From contig NZ_CP016793.1 in the NCBI RefSeq assembly GCF_001701025.1, forward strand, positions 4,278,001 to 4,342,000: 64,000 nucleotides of DNA. Reading direction: 5' to 3'. The notes under the pieces are model-generated. The model was not told the DNA's origin. It was given only the letters and a program-made list of their open reading frames with translations, and made no database searches. Numbering within the stretch: the first letter of the stretch is position 1; the number at the start of each line of letters is the position of its first letter. Positions 36,216-44,234 of this stretch are shown one piece after another. A program made the position numbers and the translations under genes. The stretch comes from Lentzea guizhouensis (lineage in GTDB: Bacteria; Actinomycetota; Actinomycetes; Mycobacteriales; Pseudonocardiaceae).

Positions 36216-37472
36216 TCACGACCTGGCGACGGGCTGCGGCGTCCTGCGGGCGAACTCCGGCGCGTGCTCCGGCCGAGGCCCGATCGCGATCAGGTACGCG
36301 GGCACCGCCTGCAGGAACGTGAACCGCTGCGCGACCTTCAGCATGAACGGCGTCCCGGTGCTGGACACGGTCTCGGTGCTGTTGAGCTTGCGGCCGAGGA
36401 ACAGCCGGTGGACGACCCGCTGCATCGTCTGGATCACCACCGTCGGGAACAGCCTGCGCCGCCGCACCTTCGCCAGCGCGGCCGAGCTGACCGTGCCGTG
36501 CCGCAACGGCTTCGCGAGCAGCGCCGCCGCCGCGACGGCGTCCTGGATGGCGAGGTTGATGCCCACACCGCCGACCGGTGACATCGCGTGCGCCGAGTCA
36601 CCGATGCACAGCAGACCGTCGACGTGCCAGCGCCGCAGCCGGTCCAGCTTCACGTCGAGCAGCTTCACGTCGTCGAGCGTGGTCAGGTGCTCCACCCGGT
36701 CGGCGAGCCACGGCACGAGCGTGACGAGCCGGTCGCGGAACTTCGCCACGCCCTCGGCCCGCACCTGCCGGTCTGTCCCCTTGCGAATCAGGAACGCGCA
36801 CTGGAAGTACTCGCCGCGTGGAATGAGCACGAGACCGCTGCCGGCGCTGAACCGGCCGGCGCCGCCCTTGACCGGGTCGCTCTCGTTGCGCGGCAGCCGG
36901 AACCACCACACGTCCATCGGCGCGCCGAACCGGTAGACCGGCAGCTCCACGGCGTCGCGCAGGATCGAGCCACGCCCGTCGGCGGCGACGACCAGGTCCG
37001 CGGTGATCTCACCCTCGTGCCCGTCGACCCGGTCCCGGTAGGTGGCACCGGTGACCCTGGTGCCGGTCTTGGTGATCCCGGTGACCTCGGTGTTCATCCG
37101 CAGGTGGAACGTGGGCTCGAGCTTGCCCGCGTCCGCCAGCAGGTCGAGGAAGTCCCACTGCGGCACCATCGCGATGTGCTTGTGGGCACCGGGAAGCCGG
37201 CCGAGGTCGGCGATCGTGGCCTTGCGACCGCCGTCCAGCAGCGACTCGATCTTGTCGACCAGCTGGTGCGGCACCTGCTCGAACGCGGGCCCCAGTCCCA
37301 GCTCGTCGAGCAGCGTCAGCGTCGAGGCGTGCACGGTGTCACCGCGGAAGTCGCGCAGGAAGTCGGCGTGCTTCTCCAGCACGGTCACCTCGACTCCGCC
37401 GCGGGCCAGCAGCAGCCCCAGCACCATCCCCGCGGGTCCGCCTCCGACGACGAGGCAGGTGGTCCTCTCCAT
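36216..37472 (-). CDS. FAD-dependent monooxygenase (PHBH-like)
   Basis: A 418-aa flavoprotein of the aromatic hydroxylase group. The dinucleotide-binding motif is CLVVGGGPAGMVLGLLLARGG, the DG motif is LVVAADGRGSILR and the GD motif is LLCIGDSAHAMSPVGGVGINLAIQDA. Such enzymes hydroxylate or epoxidise aromatic or polyketide substrates with NAD(P)H and O2; the substrate here is unknown. The C-terminus is hydrophobic and basic. The ATG follows an AAGAGGGGA site. A perfect palindrome 15 nt upstream suggests control by a repressor, but no regulator gene is adjacent. Confidence 0.9.
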   Translation of the reverse strand: MERTTCLVVGGGPAGMVLGLLLARGGVEVTVLEKHADFLRDFRGDTVHASTLTLLDELGLGPAFEQVPHQLVDKIESLLDGGRKATIADLGRLPGAHKHIAMVPQWDFLDLLADAGKLEPTFHLRMNTEVTGITKTGTRVTGATYRDRVDGHEGEITADLVVAADGRGSILRDAVELPVYRFGAPMDVWWFRLPRNESDPVKGGAGRFSAGSGLVLIPRGEYFQCAFLIRKGTDRQVRAEGVAKFRDRLVTLVPWLADRVEHLTTLDDVKLLDVKLDRLRRWHVDGLLCIGDSAHAMSPVGGVGINLAIQDAVAAAALLAKPLRHGTVSSAALAKVRRRRLFPTVVIQTMQRVVHRLFLGRKLNSTETVSSTGTPFMLKVAQRFTFLQAVPAYLIAIGPRPEHAPEFARRTPQPVARS

Positions 37473-37486
37473 GTCGATCCCCTCTT

Positions 37487-37502
37487 TTCAACTCATGTTG
37501 AA
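37487..37502. promoter_or_regulatory. Operator-like palindrome TTCAACTCATGTTGAA
   Basis: A perfect 6-bp inverted repeat with a 4-nt spacer, just upstream of the monooxygenase ATG and downstream of a candidate promoter (TTGACG at 37538-37533 and CATCCT at 37515-37510 on the minus strand). It overlaps the expected transcription start, the typical place of a TetR- or MarR-type operator. Confidence 0.6.
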
Positions 37503-37719
37503 TAAACTCAGGATGCTCCTGATCACCGTTTGCGTCAAGCTGGTTCTGGTGTGGCGCGGCTCGCGCCGTGCGCGGATCGCCCGTGTGGTCCTATGTAGAC
37601 GGTCTGGTATCCAAGGCCCCGAAGCGGTTGCGGCTGCTGCGAACCGTCGCTTTGGGAGCTAAGGTGTCGCGCCACCGGAACGGCGATGTCCCGGGAGCGG
37701 CAAGAGGTAGCCGAACAAC

Positions 37720-37756
37720 ACTCGTCCGGGTGATTGCGTTCGGCGCCCGGACGAGT
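37720..37756. terminator. Hairpin in the spacer before the HAD gene
   Basis: A perfect 11-bp stem ACTCGTCCGGG / CCCGGACGAGT with a 15-nt loop. No gene ends nearby on either strand, so it may be a regulatory structure rather than a terminator. Confidence 0.4.
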
Positions 37757-37852
37757 CTCACTGGTTCGTTCGGGGCCTCAAGGTCCGCTTGATCGTGCAA
37801 GGACCCACAGGAATCACCTCGTTAGCCGAATCGGACGAGGGCCCCACGCACC

Positions 37853-37858
37853 TAACCT
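37853..37858 (+). promoter_or_regulatory. -10 box TAACCT for leaderless HAD gene
   Basis: TAACCT lies 6 nt before the GTG at 37865, with no Shine-Dalgarno. Confidence 0.45.
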
Positions 37859-37864
37859 TCCGGG

Positions 37865-38602
37865 GTGACAACTGCGGCCCCGACTTTCACGCGTAAGAGA
37901 ACCGGCGAGATCCGCGCTGTGTGCCTGGACGTCGACGACACACTTGTCGACTACAGCACCTCTTCGCGCGCCGCGTTGGCCTCGATGGTCGGTAACGCCG
38001 ACGCCTGGTCGTTGTGGCAGCGGATCACCGACGACCACGTCTCCCGCCAGCTCGCCGGCGAGCTCGACTACGAGCAGATGCGCAACATCCGCACGCAGGC
38101 CTTCTTCTCCGCCCTCGGTGAGGAGCTGTCGATCGAGGAGGCCACCCGCCGCGAGATCGGCCGCCAGGAGGTCCTCTCCGCGGGCTGGTGCCTGTTCCCG
38201 GACGTCATCCCGATGCTCGACTGGCTGCGTGCCACCGGTCTGCCGATCGCCGCGATCAGCAACGCCTCCGGTCGCCACCAGCGCGTGAAGATCGCCCAGC
38301 TCGGCCTGTCGTCGTACTTCGACGCGGTGCTGATCGCGGGCGAGGTCGGCTGCGCCAAACCGGACCGCGTGATCTTCCACACCGCGTGCCTGTCCCTGGG
38401 TGTTCCACCCGGCGACACGGTGCACGTCGGCGACCGGCTGCACGCCGACGCCATCGGTGCCCGCGACGCCGGAATGCACGGCGTCTGGATCAACCGGACC
38501 GGTCCCACCGGCGGCACCCTGCCCGCGGGCCTCTCCAGCATCACGACGTTGGCGGAACTGCCGGAGCTCCTCGTCTGCGAGCTGTCGGCGGCCACCGCCT
38601 AG
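37865..38602 (+). CDS. HAD-superfamily hydrolase
   Basis: A 245-aa hydrolase. All four HAD motifs are visible: CLDVDDTLVDY (nucleophile Asp), AAISNASGRH (Ser/Thr), the Lys in GCAKPDRVIF and VGDRLHADAIGARDAG (metal acids). The cap is helical (subclass I). It is likely a phosphatase of a small metabolite. The GTG start is probably leaderless. It is monocistronic, ending in a 14-bp hairpin. Confidence 0.92.
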   Translation: MTTAAPTFTRKRTGEIRAVCLDVDDTLVDYSTSSRAALASMVGNADAWSLWQRITDDHVSRQLAGELDYEQMRNIRTQAFFSALGEELSIEEATRREIGRQEVLSAGWCLFPDVIPMLDWLRATGLPIAAISNASGRHQRVKIAQLGLSSYFDAVLIAGEVGCAKPDRVIFHTACLSLGVPPGDTVHVGDRLHADAIGARDAGMHGVWINRTGPTGGTLPAGLSSITTLAELPELLVCELSAATA

Positions 38603-38616
38603 TTCACCTCCGAGAC

Positions 38617-38654
38617 CGGCCCCCACCTGCGGTTATGCCTGCAGGTGGGGGCCG
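38617..38654 (+). terminator. Terminator after the HAD gene
   Basis: A perfect 14-bp stem (38617-38630 with 38641-38654) and a 10-nt loop. Confidence 0.85.
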
Positions 38655-38656
38655 AT

Positions 38657-38686
38657 TTCACTTCTGGTGGGGACGTGGTCTAGTAT
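38657..38686 (+). promoter_or_regulatory. tRNA promoter
   Basis: TTCACT (38657-38662), an 18-nt spacer and TAGTAT (38681-38686), about 66 nt before the tRNA-Gln gene. Likely drives both tRNAs. Confidence 0.55.
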
Positions 38687-38752
38687 TTCTCCCGGCAGCA
38701 ACGAGGGCCTCCGGAACTCCCAGGGAGAACCGAAGGAGATCGTTCAAGCCAA

Positions 38753-38824
38753 TGGGGTATGGTGTAATTGGCAGCACGACTGATTCTGGTTCAGTTAGTC
38801 TAGGTTCGAGTCCTGGTACCCCAG
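38753..38824 (+). tRNA. tRNA-Gln (anticodon CTG)
   Basis: A 72-nt cloverleaf. Acceptor TGGGGTA pairs with TACCCCA, the discriminator is G, the anticodon stem ACTGA/TCAGT holds the loop TTCTGGT with anticodon CTG, and the T-arm has GGTTCGAGTCC. CCA is not encoded. With GatCAB in the same window, this tRNA is presumably charged with Glu and then amidated. Confidence 0.93.
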
Positions 38825-38924
38825 CTGCTGAGAAGTAAAAAGCTTCGAAGCAAAAAGAACTGAATAGCAAGGATTTGGAACCGGCAGAACGATCTGATAA
38901 GGTTCCTCCAGCAAGAAGTTCTAG

Positions 38925-38997
38925 GGCCCCGTCGTCTAGCGGCCTAGGACGCCGCCCTCTCAAGGCGGTAGCGAGGGTTCGAATCCCTTCGGGGCTA
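38925..38997 (+). tRNA. tRNA-Glu (anticodon CTC)
   Basis: A 73-nt cloverleaf. Acceptor GGCCCCG pairs with CGGGGCT (first pair G-U), the discriminator is A, the anticodon stem CCGCC/GGCGG holds the loop CTCTCAA with anticodon CTC, and the T-arm has GGGTTCGAATCCC. CCA is not encoded. It lies 100 nt downstream of tRNA-Gln, probably on the same transcript. Confidence 0.93.
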
Positions 38998-39007
38998 CAG
39001 AGGTGGG

Positions 39008-39042
39008 AGAGGCCTGTCAGCGGAAAACGCTGACAGGCCTCT
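39008..39042 (+). terminator. Terminator after tRNA-Glu
   Basis: A perfect 15-bp stem (39008-39022 with 39028-39042) with a GAAAA loop, followed by TT. Confidence 0.85.
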
Positions 39043-39055
39043 TTCGCTTTGTCCT

Positions 39056-39190
39056 CTGGGGGCCGAGCCCCCAGACCCCCAGCCGGCGGGCTCCGCCCCC
39101 GGACCCCCGAAGCCGGAGGCTTCGCCTCCAGGCCCCGAAGCCGGAGGCTTTGCCCCCAGGCCCCGAAGCCGGGGCTTCGCCCCCGAGCTC
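39056..39190. repeat. GC-rich tandem repeat array
   Basis: Three near-identical units of about 28 nt (39105-39132, 39133-39160, 39161-39187), each built on CCCCGAAGCCGGAGGCTTCG, are preceded by two degenerate copies of the same theme. Each unit is itself partly palindromic (GAAGCC..GGCTTC). Arrays like this occur between genes in many actinomycetes; their function is unknown. Confidence 0.8.
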
Positions 39191-39352
39191 GGGTAGGTGC
39201 CCAACTAAGAATGGATAGGCGTGCTTTGCTTGCCGCGGTGAATTTGGCTTGCTTGTGATGTGGGCGACACGCCGATAAAGGAGTGCGACACGCTGACGGC
39301 TGAATCGTGTTGTGCGTCTCGAATCGGTAGGCCGTTCGTGGCCGGATGTGAA
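39191..39352. other. Spacer with no recognised feature
   Basis: About 160 nt between the repeat array and the ndgR terminator. No gene, tRNA or clear motif is seen. Confidence 0.5.
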
Positions 39353-39385
39353 AGAGCCCCGCGGCCAATGAGGCGGCGGGGCTCT
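39353..39385 (-). terminator. Terminator of ndgR
   Basis: A 10-bp stem AGAGCCCCGC / GCGGGGCTCT with a 13-nt internal part, 16 nt past the ndgR stop on the minus strand, followed there by TT. Confidence 0.65.
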
Positions 39386-39401
39386 CGGGGTTCTTGAGGG
39401 G

Positions 39402-40103
39402 CTAGAGGCGGCTTTGGAGGGCCTCGGCTGCTGCCAGGAGGTCGGCTGCCCAGCGGGCGCCTGGGCGGCGGCCCATGCGGTCGATGGGGCCCGAGACGGA
39501 GACGGCGGCGACCACGGCGCCGGAGGAGTCTCGTACTGGGGCGGAGACTGAGGCGACGCCTGGTTCGCGTTCGGCGACGCTTTGGGCCCAGCCGCGGCGG
39601 CGGACTTCCAGGAGGGTGCGTTCGCCGTAGACGGCGTCCGCCAGTACTGCGCGTTGGGTGCCGGGGTCGGACCACGCGGCGAGGACCTTGGCTCCTGAGC
39701 CGGCTGTCATGGGGAGTCTGGCGCCGATGGGGACGGTGTCGCGCAGGCCTGAAGGAGGCTCTGCGGAGGAGACGCAGACGCGTTGCATGCCGTCGCGGCG
39801 GTAGAGCTGGACGCTCTCGCCGGTGATGTCGCGCAGGCGTGGCAGGACTGAGGAAGCCGCGTCCAGGAGTGGGTCGGTGGCGCCGCCCGCGAGCTCTGCC
39901 AGAGCGGCGCCGGGGCGCCAGCGGCCGTCGGAGCCGCGGCGCAGCAGGCGGTGCACCTCGAGGCCCACCGCCAGGCGGTGCGCGGTCGCTCGGGGCAGGC
40001 CGGTGCGGTTGCACAACTCGGCCAGGCCACACGGATCTTTTGCTACGGCGTTCAACACGGCCACTGCCTTGTCCAGCACGCCGATCCCGCTATGCTGTCC
40101 CAC
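39402..40103 (-). CDS. ndgR: IclR-family regulator NdgR
   Basis: A 233-aa IclR-type regulator divergent from leuCD. The N-terminal winged helix-turn-helix (about residues 8-60) contains [23 protein letters not shown]; the C-terminal effector domain spans about residues 80-230. NdgR/AreB proteins in Streptomyces control leuCD and other amino-acid genes with amino-acid ligands, and the gene order here is the same. The GTG start has a TAGTAT box 6 nt upstream, so the transcript is probably leaderless. That box overlaps an inverted repeat likely bound by the protein, implying autoregulation. Confidence 0.92.
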   Translation of the reverse strand: MGQHSGIGVLDKAVAVLNAVAKDPCGLAELCNRTGLPRATAHRLAVGLEVHRLLRRGSDGRWRPGAALAELAGGATDPLLDAASSVLPRLRDITGESVQLYRRDGMQRVCVSSAEPPSGLRDTVPIGARLPMTAGSGAKVLAAWSDPGTQRAVLADAVYGERTLLEVRRRGWAQSVAEREPGVASVSAPVRDSSGAVVAAVSVSGPIDRMGRRPGARWAADLLAAAEALQSRL

Positions 40104-40109
40104 AAGCCG

Positions 40110-40136
40110 ATACTAACTTCCCAGACAGTGAGAAGT
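40110..40136. promoter_or_regulatory. ndgR-leuC divergent control region
   Basis: The minus-strand -10 TAGTAT (40115-40110) overlaps an inverted repeat ACTTC (40116-40120) / GAAGT (40132-40136) that flanks CCAGACAGTG. Two further CCAGA motifs follow at about 40137 and 40155. A plausible NdgR binding site. Confidence 0.5.
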
Positions 40137-40176
40137 CCAGATCTGTCGGCGCGTCCAGACTGTGGGAGATGTCGCG

Positions 40177-41582
40177 ATGAGCCGCACGCTCGCGGAGAAG
40201 GTGTGGGAGGCACACGTTGTGCGCCACGGCAGTGGCGCGGAGCCGGACCTGCTCTACATCGACCTCCACCTGCTGCACGAAGTAACCAGCCCCCAGGCGT
40301 TCGACGGGCTGCGCCTCGCCAACCGGAAGCTGCGCAGGCCGGACCTCACGATCGCCACCGAGGACCACAACGTCCCGACGTCGACATCGACAAGCCCATC
40401 GCGGACCCCGTGTCGCGCACGCAGGTCGAGACGCTTCGCCGCAACTGCGCGGAGTTCGGCGTGCGGCTGCACCCGATGGGCGATCTGGAGCAGGGCATCG
40501 TGCACGTGGTCGGCCCGCAGCTCGGCCTCACGCAGCCCGGCATGACCGTGGTGTGCGGTGACAGCCACACGTCCACGCACGGCGCGTTCGGCGCGCTGGC
40601 GTTCGGGATCGGCACTTCCGAGGTCGAGCACGTGATGGCGACGCAGACGTTGCCGTTGCGTCCGTTCAAGACGATGGCCATCACCGTCGAGGGCGCGCTC
40701 AAGCCGGGCGTCACGGCGAAGGACATCATCCTCGCGGTCATCGCGAAGATCGGTACCGGCGGCGGCCAGGGCTATGTCCTGGAGTACCGCGGTGCCGCCA
40801 TCGAGGACCTGTCGATGGAAGCGCGCATGACGGTCTGCAACATGTCGATCGAGGCGGGTGCCCGCGCCGGCATGATCGCACCGGACGACACGACCTTCGA
40901 CTACCTGAAGGGTCGTCCGCACGCTCCGTCCGGCGCGGACTGGGACGCCGCCGTCGAGTACTGGCGGACGCTGCGCACCGACGACGACGCCACGTTCGAC
41001 GCCGAGGTGACGATCGACGCGGACGAGCTCACCCCCTTCGTGACGTGGGGCACCAACCCCGGTCAGGGCCTGCCCCTGGGTGCGACCGTTCCCGACCCCG
41101 AGGCGATCGCGGACGAGAACGAGCGCGTGGCCGCCGAGAAGGCGCTGACGTACATGGGGCTGCGGCCCGGCATGCCGCTGCGCGACATCCGCGTGGACAC
41201 GGTGTTCCTCGGCTCGTGCACGAACGGGCGCATCGAGGACCTGCGGGCCGCCGCGGACGTGTTGAAGGGCAAGCACGTCGCTTCTGGAGTGCGGATGCTG
41301 GTCGTGCCCGGTTCGATGCGGGTGCGCGCGCAGGCCGAGCAGGAGGGCCTCGACAAGGTGTTCCTCGACGCCGGGGCCGAGTGGCGGCAGGCGGGCTGCT
41401 CGATGTGCCTTGGCATGAACCCGGATCAGCTGGCACCCGGCGAGCGCAGCGCGTCGACCTCGAACCGCAACTTCGAGGGCAGGCAGGGCAAGGGCGGCAG
41501 GACCCACCTCGTCTCACCGCTCGTCGCCGCCGCGACGGCCGTGCGCGGCACCCTGTCGGCCCCCGCAGACCTGGAGAACTGA
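40177..41582 (+). pseudogene. leuC: 3-isopropylmalate dehydratase large subunit, with a 1-nt frameshift
   Basis: LeuC isomerises 2-isopropylmalate to 3-isopropylmalate. The first 68 codons from ATG 40177 read [13 protein letters not shown] to ATEDHNVPT. The frame then breaks, and the rest continues in another frame from [16 protein letters not shown]. Adding one base between 40380 and 40381 restores [13 protein letters not shown] and a 468-aa protein, the usual length. The Fe-S cysteines ([21 protein letters not shown]) and [13 protein letters not shown] are intact. Because the rest is perfectly conserved and leuD is intact, a sequencing error is more likely than real loss. GGGAGA precedes the ATG. 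Confidence 0.9.
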
Positions 41583-41584
41583 CC

Positions 41585-42187
41585 ATGGACGCCTTCACCA
41601 CCCACACCGGCGTCGGTGTGCCGCTGCGCAGGTCCAACGTGGACACCGACCAGATCATCCCGGCCGTCTACCTCAAGCGCGTGACGCGCACCGGGTTCGA
41701 GGACGGCCTCTTCGCCGCCTGGCGCGGTGACGAGCAGTTCATCCTCAACCAGGAGCCGTTCAAGGCGGGCAGCGTGCTGGTCGCCGGACCCGACTTCGGC
41801 ACCGGGTCCTCCCGGGAGCACGCCGTCTGGGCGTTGATGGACTACGGCTTCCGGGTGGTCGTCTCGTCCCGGTTCGCCGACATCTTCCGGGGCAACGCCG
41901 GCAAGCAGGGCCTCGTCGCGGCCCAGTGCTCCCAGTCCGATGTCGAACTGCTGTGGAAGCTCCTCGAGTCGGAACCCGGCACGCCGGTCACCGTGGACCT
42001 CGCCGACAAGACAGTTCGCGCCAAGGACTTGGTGGCGCCCTTCGAGATCGACGACTACACCCGCTGGCGCCTGTTGGAAGGCCTCGACGACATCGCTTTG
42101 ACACTGCGCCACGAGCCCGAGATCAGCGCATTTGAAGGCAATCGCCAGACTTGGTTGCCCACAACGGATCCGCTTCCGGCGGTCTGA
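41585..42187 (+). CDS. leuD: 3-isopropylmalate dehydratase small subunit
   Basis: The 200-aa swivelling subunit of isopropylmalate isomerase. Diagnostic motifs: [36 protein letters not shown] and [17 protein letters not shown]. Length is normal. The ATG lies 2 nt after the leuC stop, so the subunits are co-translated. A hairpin terminator follows. Confidence 0.96.
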   Translation: MDAFTTHTGVGVPLRRSNVDTDQIIPAVYLKRVTRTGFEDGLFAAWRGDEQFILNQEPFKAGSVLVAGPDFGTGSSREHAVWALMDYGFRVVVSSRFADIFRGNAGKQGLVAAQCSQSDVELLWKLLESEPGTPVTVDLADKTVRAKDLVAPFEIDDYTRWRLLEGLDDIALTLRHEPEISAFEGNRQTWLPTTDPLPAV

Positions 42188-42193
42188 GAGGGG

Positions 42194-42227
42194 GCCGGAT
42201 TCTCCCCTTGAGAGGGGCGAATCCGGC
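42194..42227 (+). terminator. Terminator after leuD
   Basis: The stem GCCGGATTC / GAATCCGGC, continued after one mismatch by CCCC/GGGG, with a short loop; it begins 7 nt after the stop codon. Confidence 0.75.
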
Positions 42228-42260
42228 GCCTGGAGTCCCTCGAAGGGGCGCAATTAGCCA

Positions 42261-42318
42261 CGCCACAACGAAAATTTTGGCGTGGCGATTGGTATTTCTC
42301 GCGATTTGGGCCTACCGT
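42261..42318 (+). promoter_or_regulatory. hupB promoter region
   Basis: TTGGTA (42289-42294), an 18-nt spacer and TACCGT (42313-42318). Directly upstream, CGCCAC (42261-42266) and GTGGCG (42282-42287) form an inverted repeat around an AAAATTTT centre, unusually AT-rich for this region. HU may bind there itself. Confidence 0.45.
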
Positions 42319-42372
42319 TGCGTTCTAGTCGGCCCGACGCTAGGGCCGTGAGCGTCCTGGGAGGGACTGGAA

Positions 42373-43035
42373 GTGAACAAGGCCCAGCTCATCGAGGCGC
42401 TCGCCGAGCGCCTCGGAGACAAGAAGACCGCGGGTGCTGCTGTTGACGGCATCGTCGATGTGATCGTTCGTAGCGTCAACAAGGGCGAGAAGGTCAACAT
42501 CACGGGCTTCGGCGTCTTCGAGAAGCGCGCCCGTGCGGCTCGCACCGCGCGCAACCCGCGCACGGGCGAGACCGTGAAGGTCAAGAAGACCAACGTGCCC
42601 GCGTTCCGCCCCGGCTCGACGTTCAAGGACGTCATCAGCGGAGCGAAGAAGCTGCCGAAGGCCGTTGCCGCCAAGGCTGCCGCGAAGCCCGCGGCCGCCG
42701 CCGCCGCGAAGCCCGCTGCCACCAAGGCTCCGGCGACCAAGGCCGCGACGACCCGCGCGACCACGCGCACCCACGGCCGCGGCCGCCACAAGGCGCCCGC
42801 GACCCGTCGCACCACCACCACGGCCGCCGCGGCGAAGACCACGGCTGCCAAGGCGCCCGCGAAGGCGACCGCCACCAAGGCGACCGCTGCGAAGACGACG
42901 GCTGCCAAGGCCACCGCCACCACCACGGCCAAGAAGGCCCCCGCCGCGAAGACGGCGGCGGCTGCCAAGCCCGCCGCCAAGACGACGGCTGCGGCCAAGC
43001 CGGCTGCTCGCAAGACGGCTGCCAAGAAGAAGTGA
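42373..43035 (+). CDS. hupB: Histone-like HU protein with Lys/Ala-rich tail
   Basis: A 220-aa nucleoid protein. Residues 1-90 are a standard HU fold ([18 protein letters not shown], with the DNA-binding arm [23 protein letters not shown]). Residues 95-220 form a long basic tail of Ala, Lys, Thr and Pro with repeated AAK/TAAK/PAAK units, as in mycobacterial HupB, where it resembles histone H1. The tail contributes to DNA compaction and is a site of post-translational modification in mycobacteria. The GTG start follows GGGAGGGACTGGAA. Confidence 0.96.
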   Translation: MNKAQLIEALAERLGDKKTAGAAVDGIVDVIVRSVNKGEKVNITGFGVFEKRARAARTARNPRTGETVKVKKTNVPAFRPGSTFKDVISGAKKLPKAVAAKAAAKPAAAAAAKPAATKAPATKAATTRATTRTHGRGRHKAPATRRTTTTAAAAKTTAAKAPAKATATKATAAKTTAAKATATTTAKKAPAAKTAAAAKPAAKTTAAAKPAARKTAAKKK

Positions 43036-43040
43036 GACGG

Positions 43041-43058
43041 GCCTCCCGATTGGGAGGC
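43041..43058 (+). terminator. Short hairpin after hupB
   Basis: A 7-bp stem GCCTCCC / GGGAGGC with a 4-nt loop, 5 nt after the stop codon. Confidence 0.55.
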
Positions 43059-43093
43059 TGCGTCACTTCAGCAGTTCAGAAGAACCACGCAAG

Positions 43094-43129
43094 GCCCCGG
43101 TGTGCGCACACCGGGGCTTGTGTGTTTTT
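43094..43129 (+). terminator. Main hupB terminator
   Basis: A palindromic stem GCCCCGGTGTGC / GCACACCGGGGC (43094-43117), then TTGTG and a run of five T: a clear intrinsic terminator. The following 43130-43313 has no recognisable gene. Confidence 0.85.
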
Positions 43130-43313
43130 CGGGCACTGCGCAGCCCCCTCGAATCACCGCGGTCCCAATACAAATAACGCTTGCCCCCGTCGGAACGGCC
43201 CCGGCACAAGCGAAACCGCCGCCCTCTCGGCCGACTTGGTTGCCAGGGGCGAACCTTTGCCGGGGCGAGCGGACGGCGGCGGTGAAACGGTGCTCAGCGA
43301 GCCTCGGCCCAGT

Positions 43314-44234
43314 TCACGGCTTCGGTAGCGCGGTGGCCAGGTAATGGGCCGACACCAGCGTTGGCCAGCGGGAAGGCGCGTCCGAAGTGGACCACGAGCC
43401 GAACGGGCGGGTGAAGGCGAGCACCCACGCGCTGCCCTTCTTGCAGGGGATCTCGGGCAGTCGCAGACCCCCCAGTTCGGCCAGCGTCTGCACCACCGAC
43501 GGGATCACTCCGCCCTGCGAGCAGACGACCGCGCGGCCCTCCTGGGCGGCGACCTCCAGCAGCCGCACCAGACCGGCCTCCGGGTCCGGCCAGTAGCCCT
43601 CCTCGGACAGCCGCGGCTCCTCCTCCACGCCCACGGCCAGGTCCTCGGCCACGCCCCGCACGGTGTCCGCGCACCGCACCCTGGGCGCTGTGTGGACGCG
43701 TGTGGGCGCCCAGAGGGGCAACACCGCCCGCAGCGCCTCCGCCTGCTTCCAGCCGGCGTCCGAGAGCGGCCTGAGGTCGTCGTCGTCCTGCCACTCCGAC
43801 CGCTTGCCCGCCTTCGCGTGCCGCACCAGCAACACCAGCGACAGGTCGGCGGGCAACCGGGTGAACTCGGCCAGCACGGCGCGGTCCGGTGCGTAGCTCA
43901 GCAACGCCGGCGCCTCGGCGACCGGCAGCCAGCGCAGCTCGTCGACCTCGTCGTTCACCTCGAACGAACCCGACACCGCCTCGGCCGCGTAGTAGTCGAC
44001 GGTCTTCGGCACACCGCGCACGTCGTAGGAGACCTGCCGCAGGTGCCTGCCGAGCACACACGCGTACCCGGTCTCCTCGGCGATCTCCCGCACGGCGCAC
44101 TGGGGAATCGTCTCCCCGCGGTCGAGCTTTCCCTTGGGCAACGACCAGTCGTCATAACGCGGGCGGTGCACCAGTGCGACTTCGACGTCACCGTCGGCAT
44201 CGCGCCAGAGCACCGCCCCAGCAGCTTTGATCAC
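43314..44234 (-). CDS. mutT1: Nudix hydrolase with C-terminal histidine phosphatase domain (MutT1-type)
   Basis: A 306-aa two-domain protein. The Nudix box spans [24 protein letters not shown] (G...REx2EE pattern complete) in the first 140 residues. A histidine-phosphatase domain follows ([16 protein letters not shown]-type motif; second His in the CSQGGVIP region is altered). In mycobacteria this fusion sanitises 8-oxo-dGTP and processes diadenosine polyphosphates. The GTG start overlaps the ppk1 stop (GTGA), so it is translationally coupled to polyphosphate kinase. Confidence 0.9.
   Translation of the reverse strand: MIKAAGAVLWRDADGDVEVALVHRPRYDDWSLPKGKLDRGETIPQCAVREIAEETGYACVLGRHLRQVSYDVRGVPKTVDYYAAEAVSGSFEVNDEVDELRWLPVAEAPALLSYAPDRAVLAEFTRLPADLSLVLLVRHAKAGKRSEWQDDDDLRPLSDAGWKQAEALRAVLPLWAPTRVHTAPRVRCADTVRGVAEDLAVGVEEEPRLSEEGYWPDPEAGLVRLLEVAAQEGRAVVCSQGGVIPSVVQTLAELGGLRLPEIPCKKGSAWVLAFTRPFGSWSTSDAPSRWPTLVSAHYLATALPKP

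Larger units (their letters stand above)
37503..37864. other. Non-coding spacer between monooxygenase and HAD genes
   Basis: About 360 nt without a convincing gene. It contains the minus-strand promoter of the monooxygenase near its left end, a hairpin at 37720-37756 and the HAD gene's -10 box at 37853. Short frames on either strand lack ribosome sites and protein-like composition. Confidence 0.6.

Noticed and set aside
37568..37800. Short frames on both strands between the monooxygenase and HAD genes
   Set aside because: No ribosome sites, no domain-like pattern, and they overlap a hairpin.
38753..39190. tRNA-associated integrated element
   Set aside because: No integrase, no duplicated tRNA 3' end (attachment repeat) and no foreign-looking genes on either side.
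39003..39258. Pro/Arg/Gly-rich frames over the repeat array
   Set aside because: Translations of a GC-rich tandem repeat in several frames; no start signals.
39951..40176. Open frame running into leuC from upstream
   Set aside because: It is the antisense of ndgR. The in-frame joining to the leuC body exists only because of the frameshift near 40380.
42660..43020. Repetitive stretch at the 3' end of hupB as a CRISPR or tandem-repeat locus
   Set aside because: It encodes the Lys/Ala-rich HU tail in frame; units are irregular and there are no spacers.
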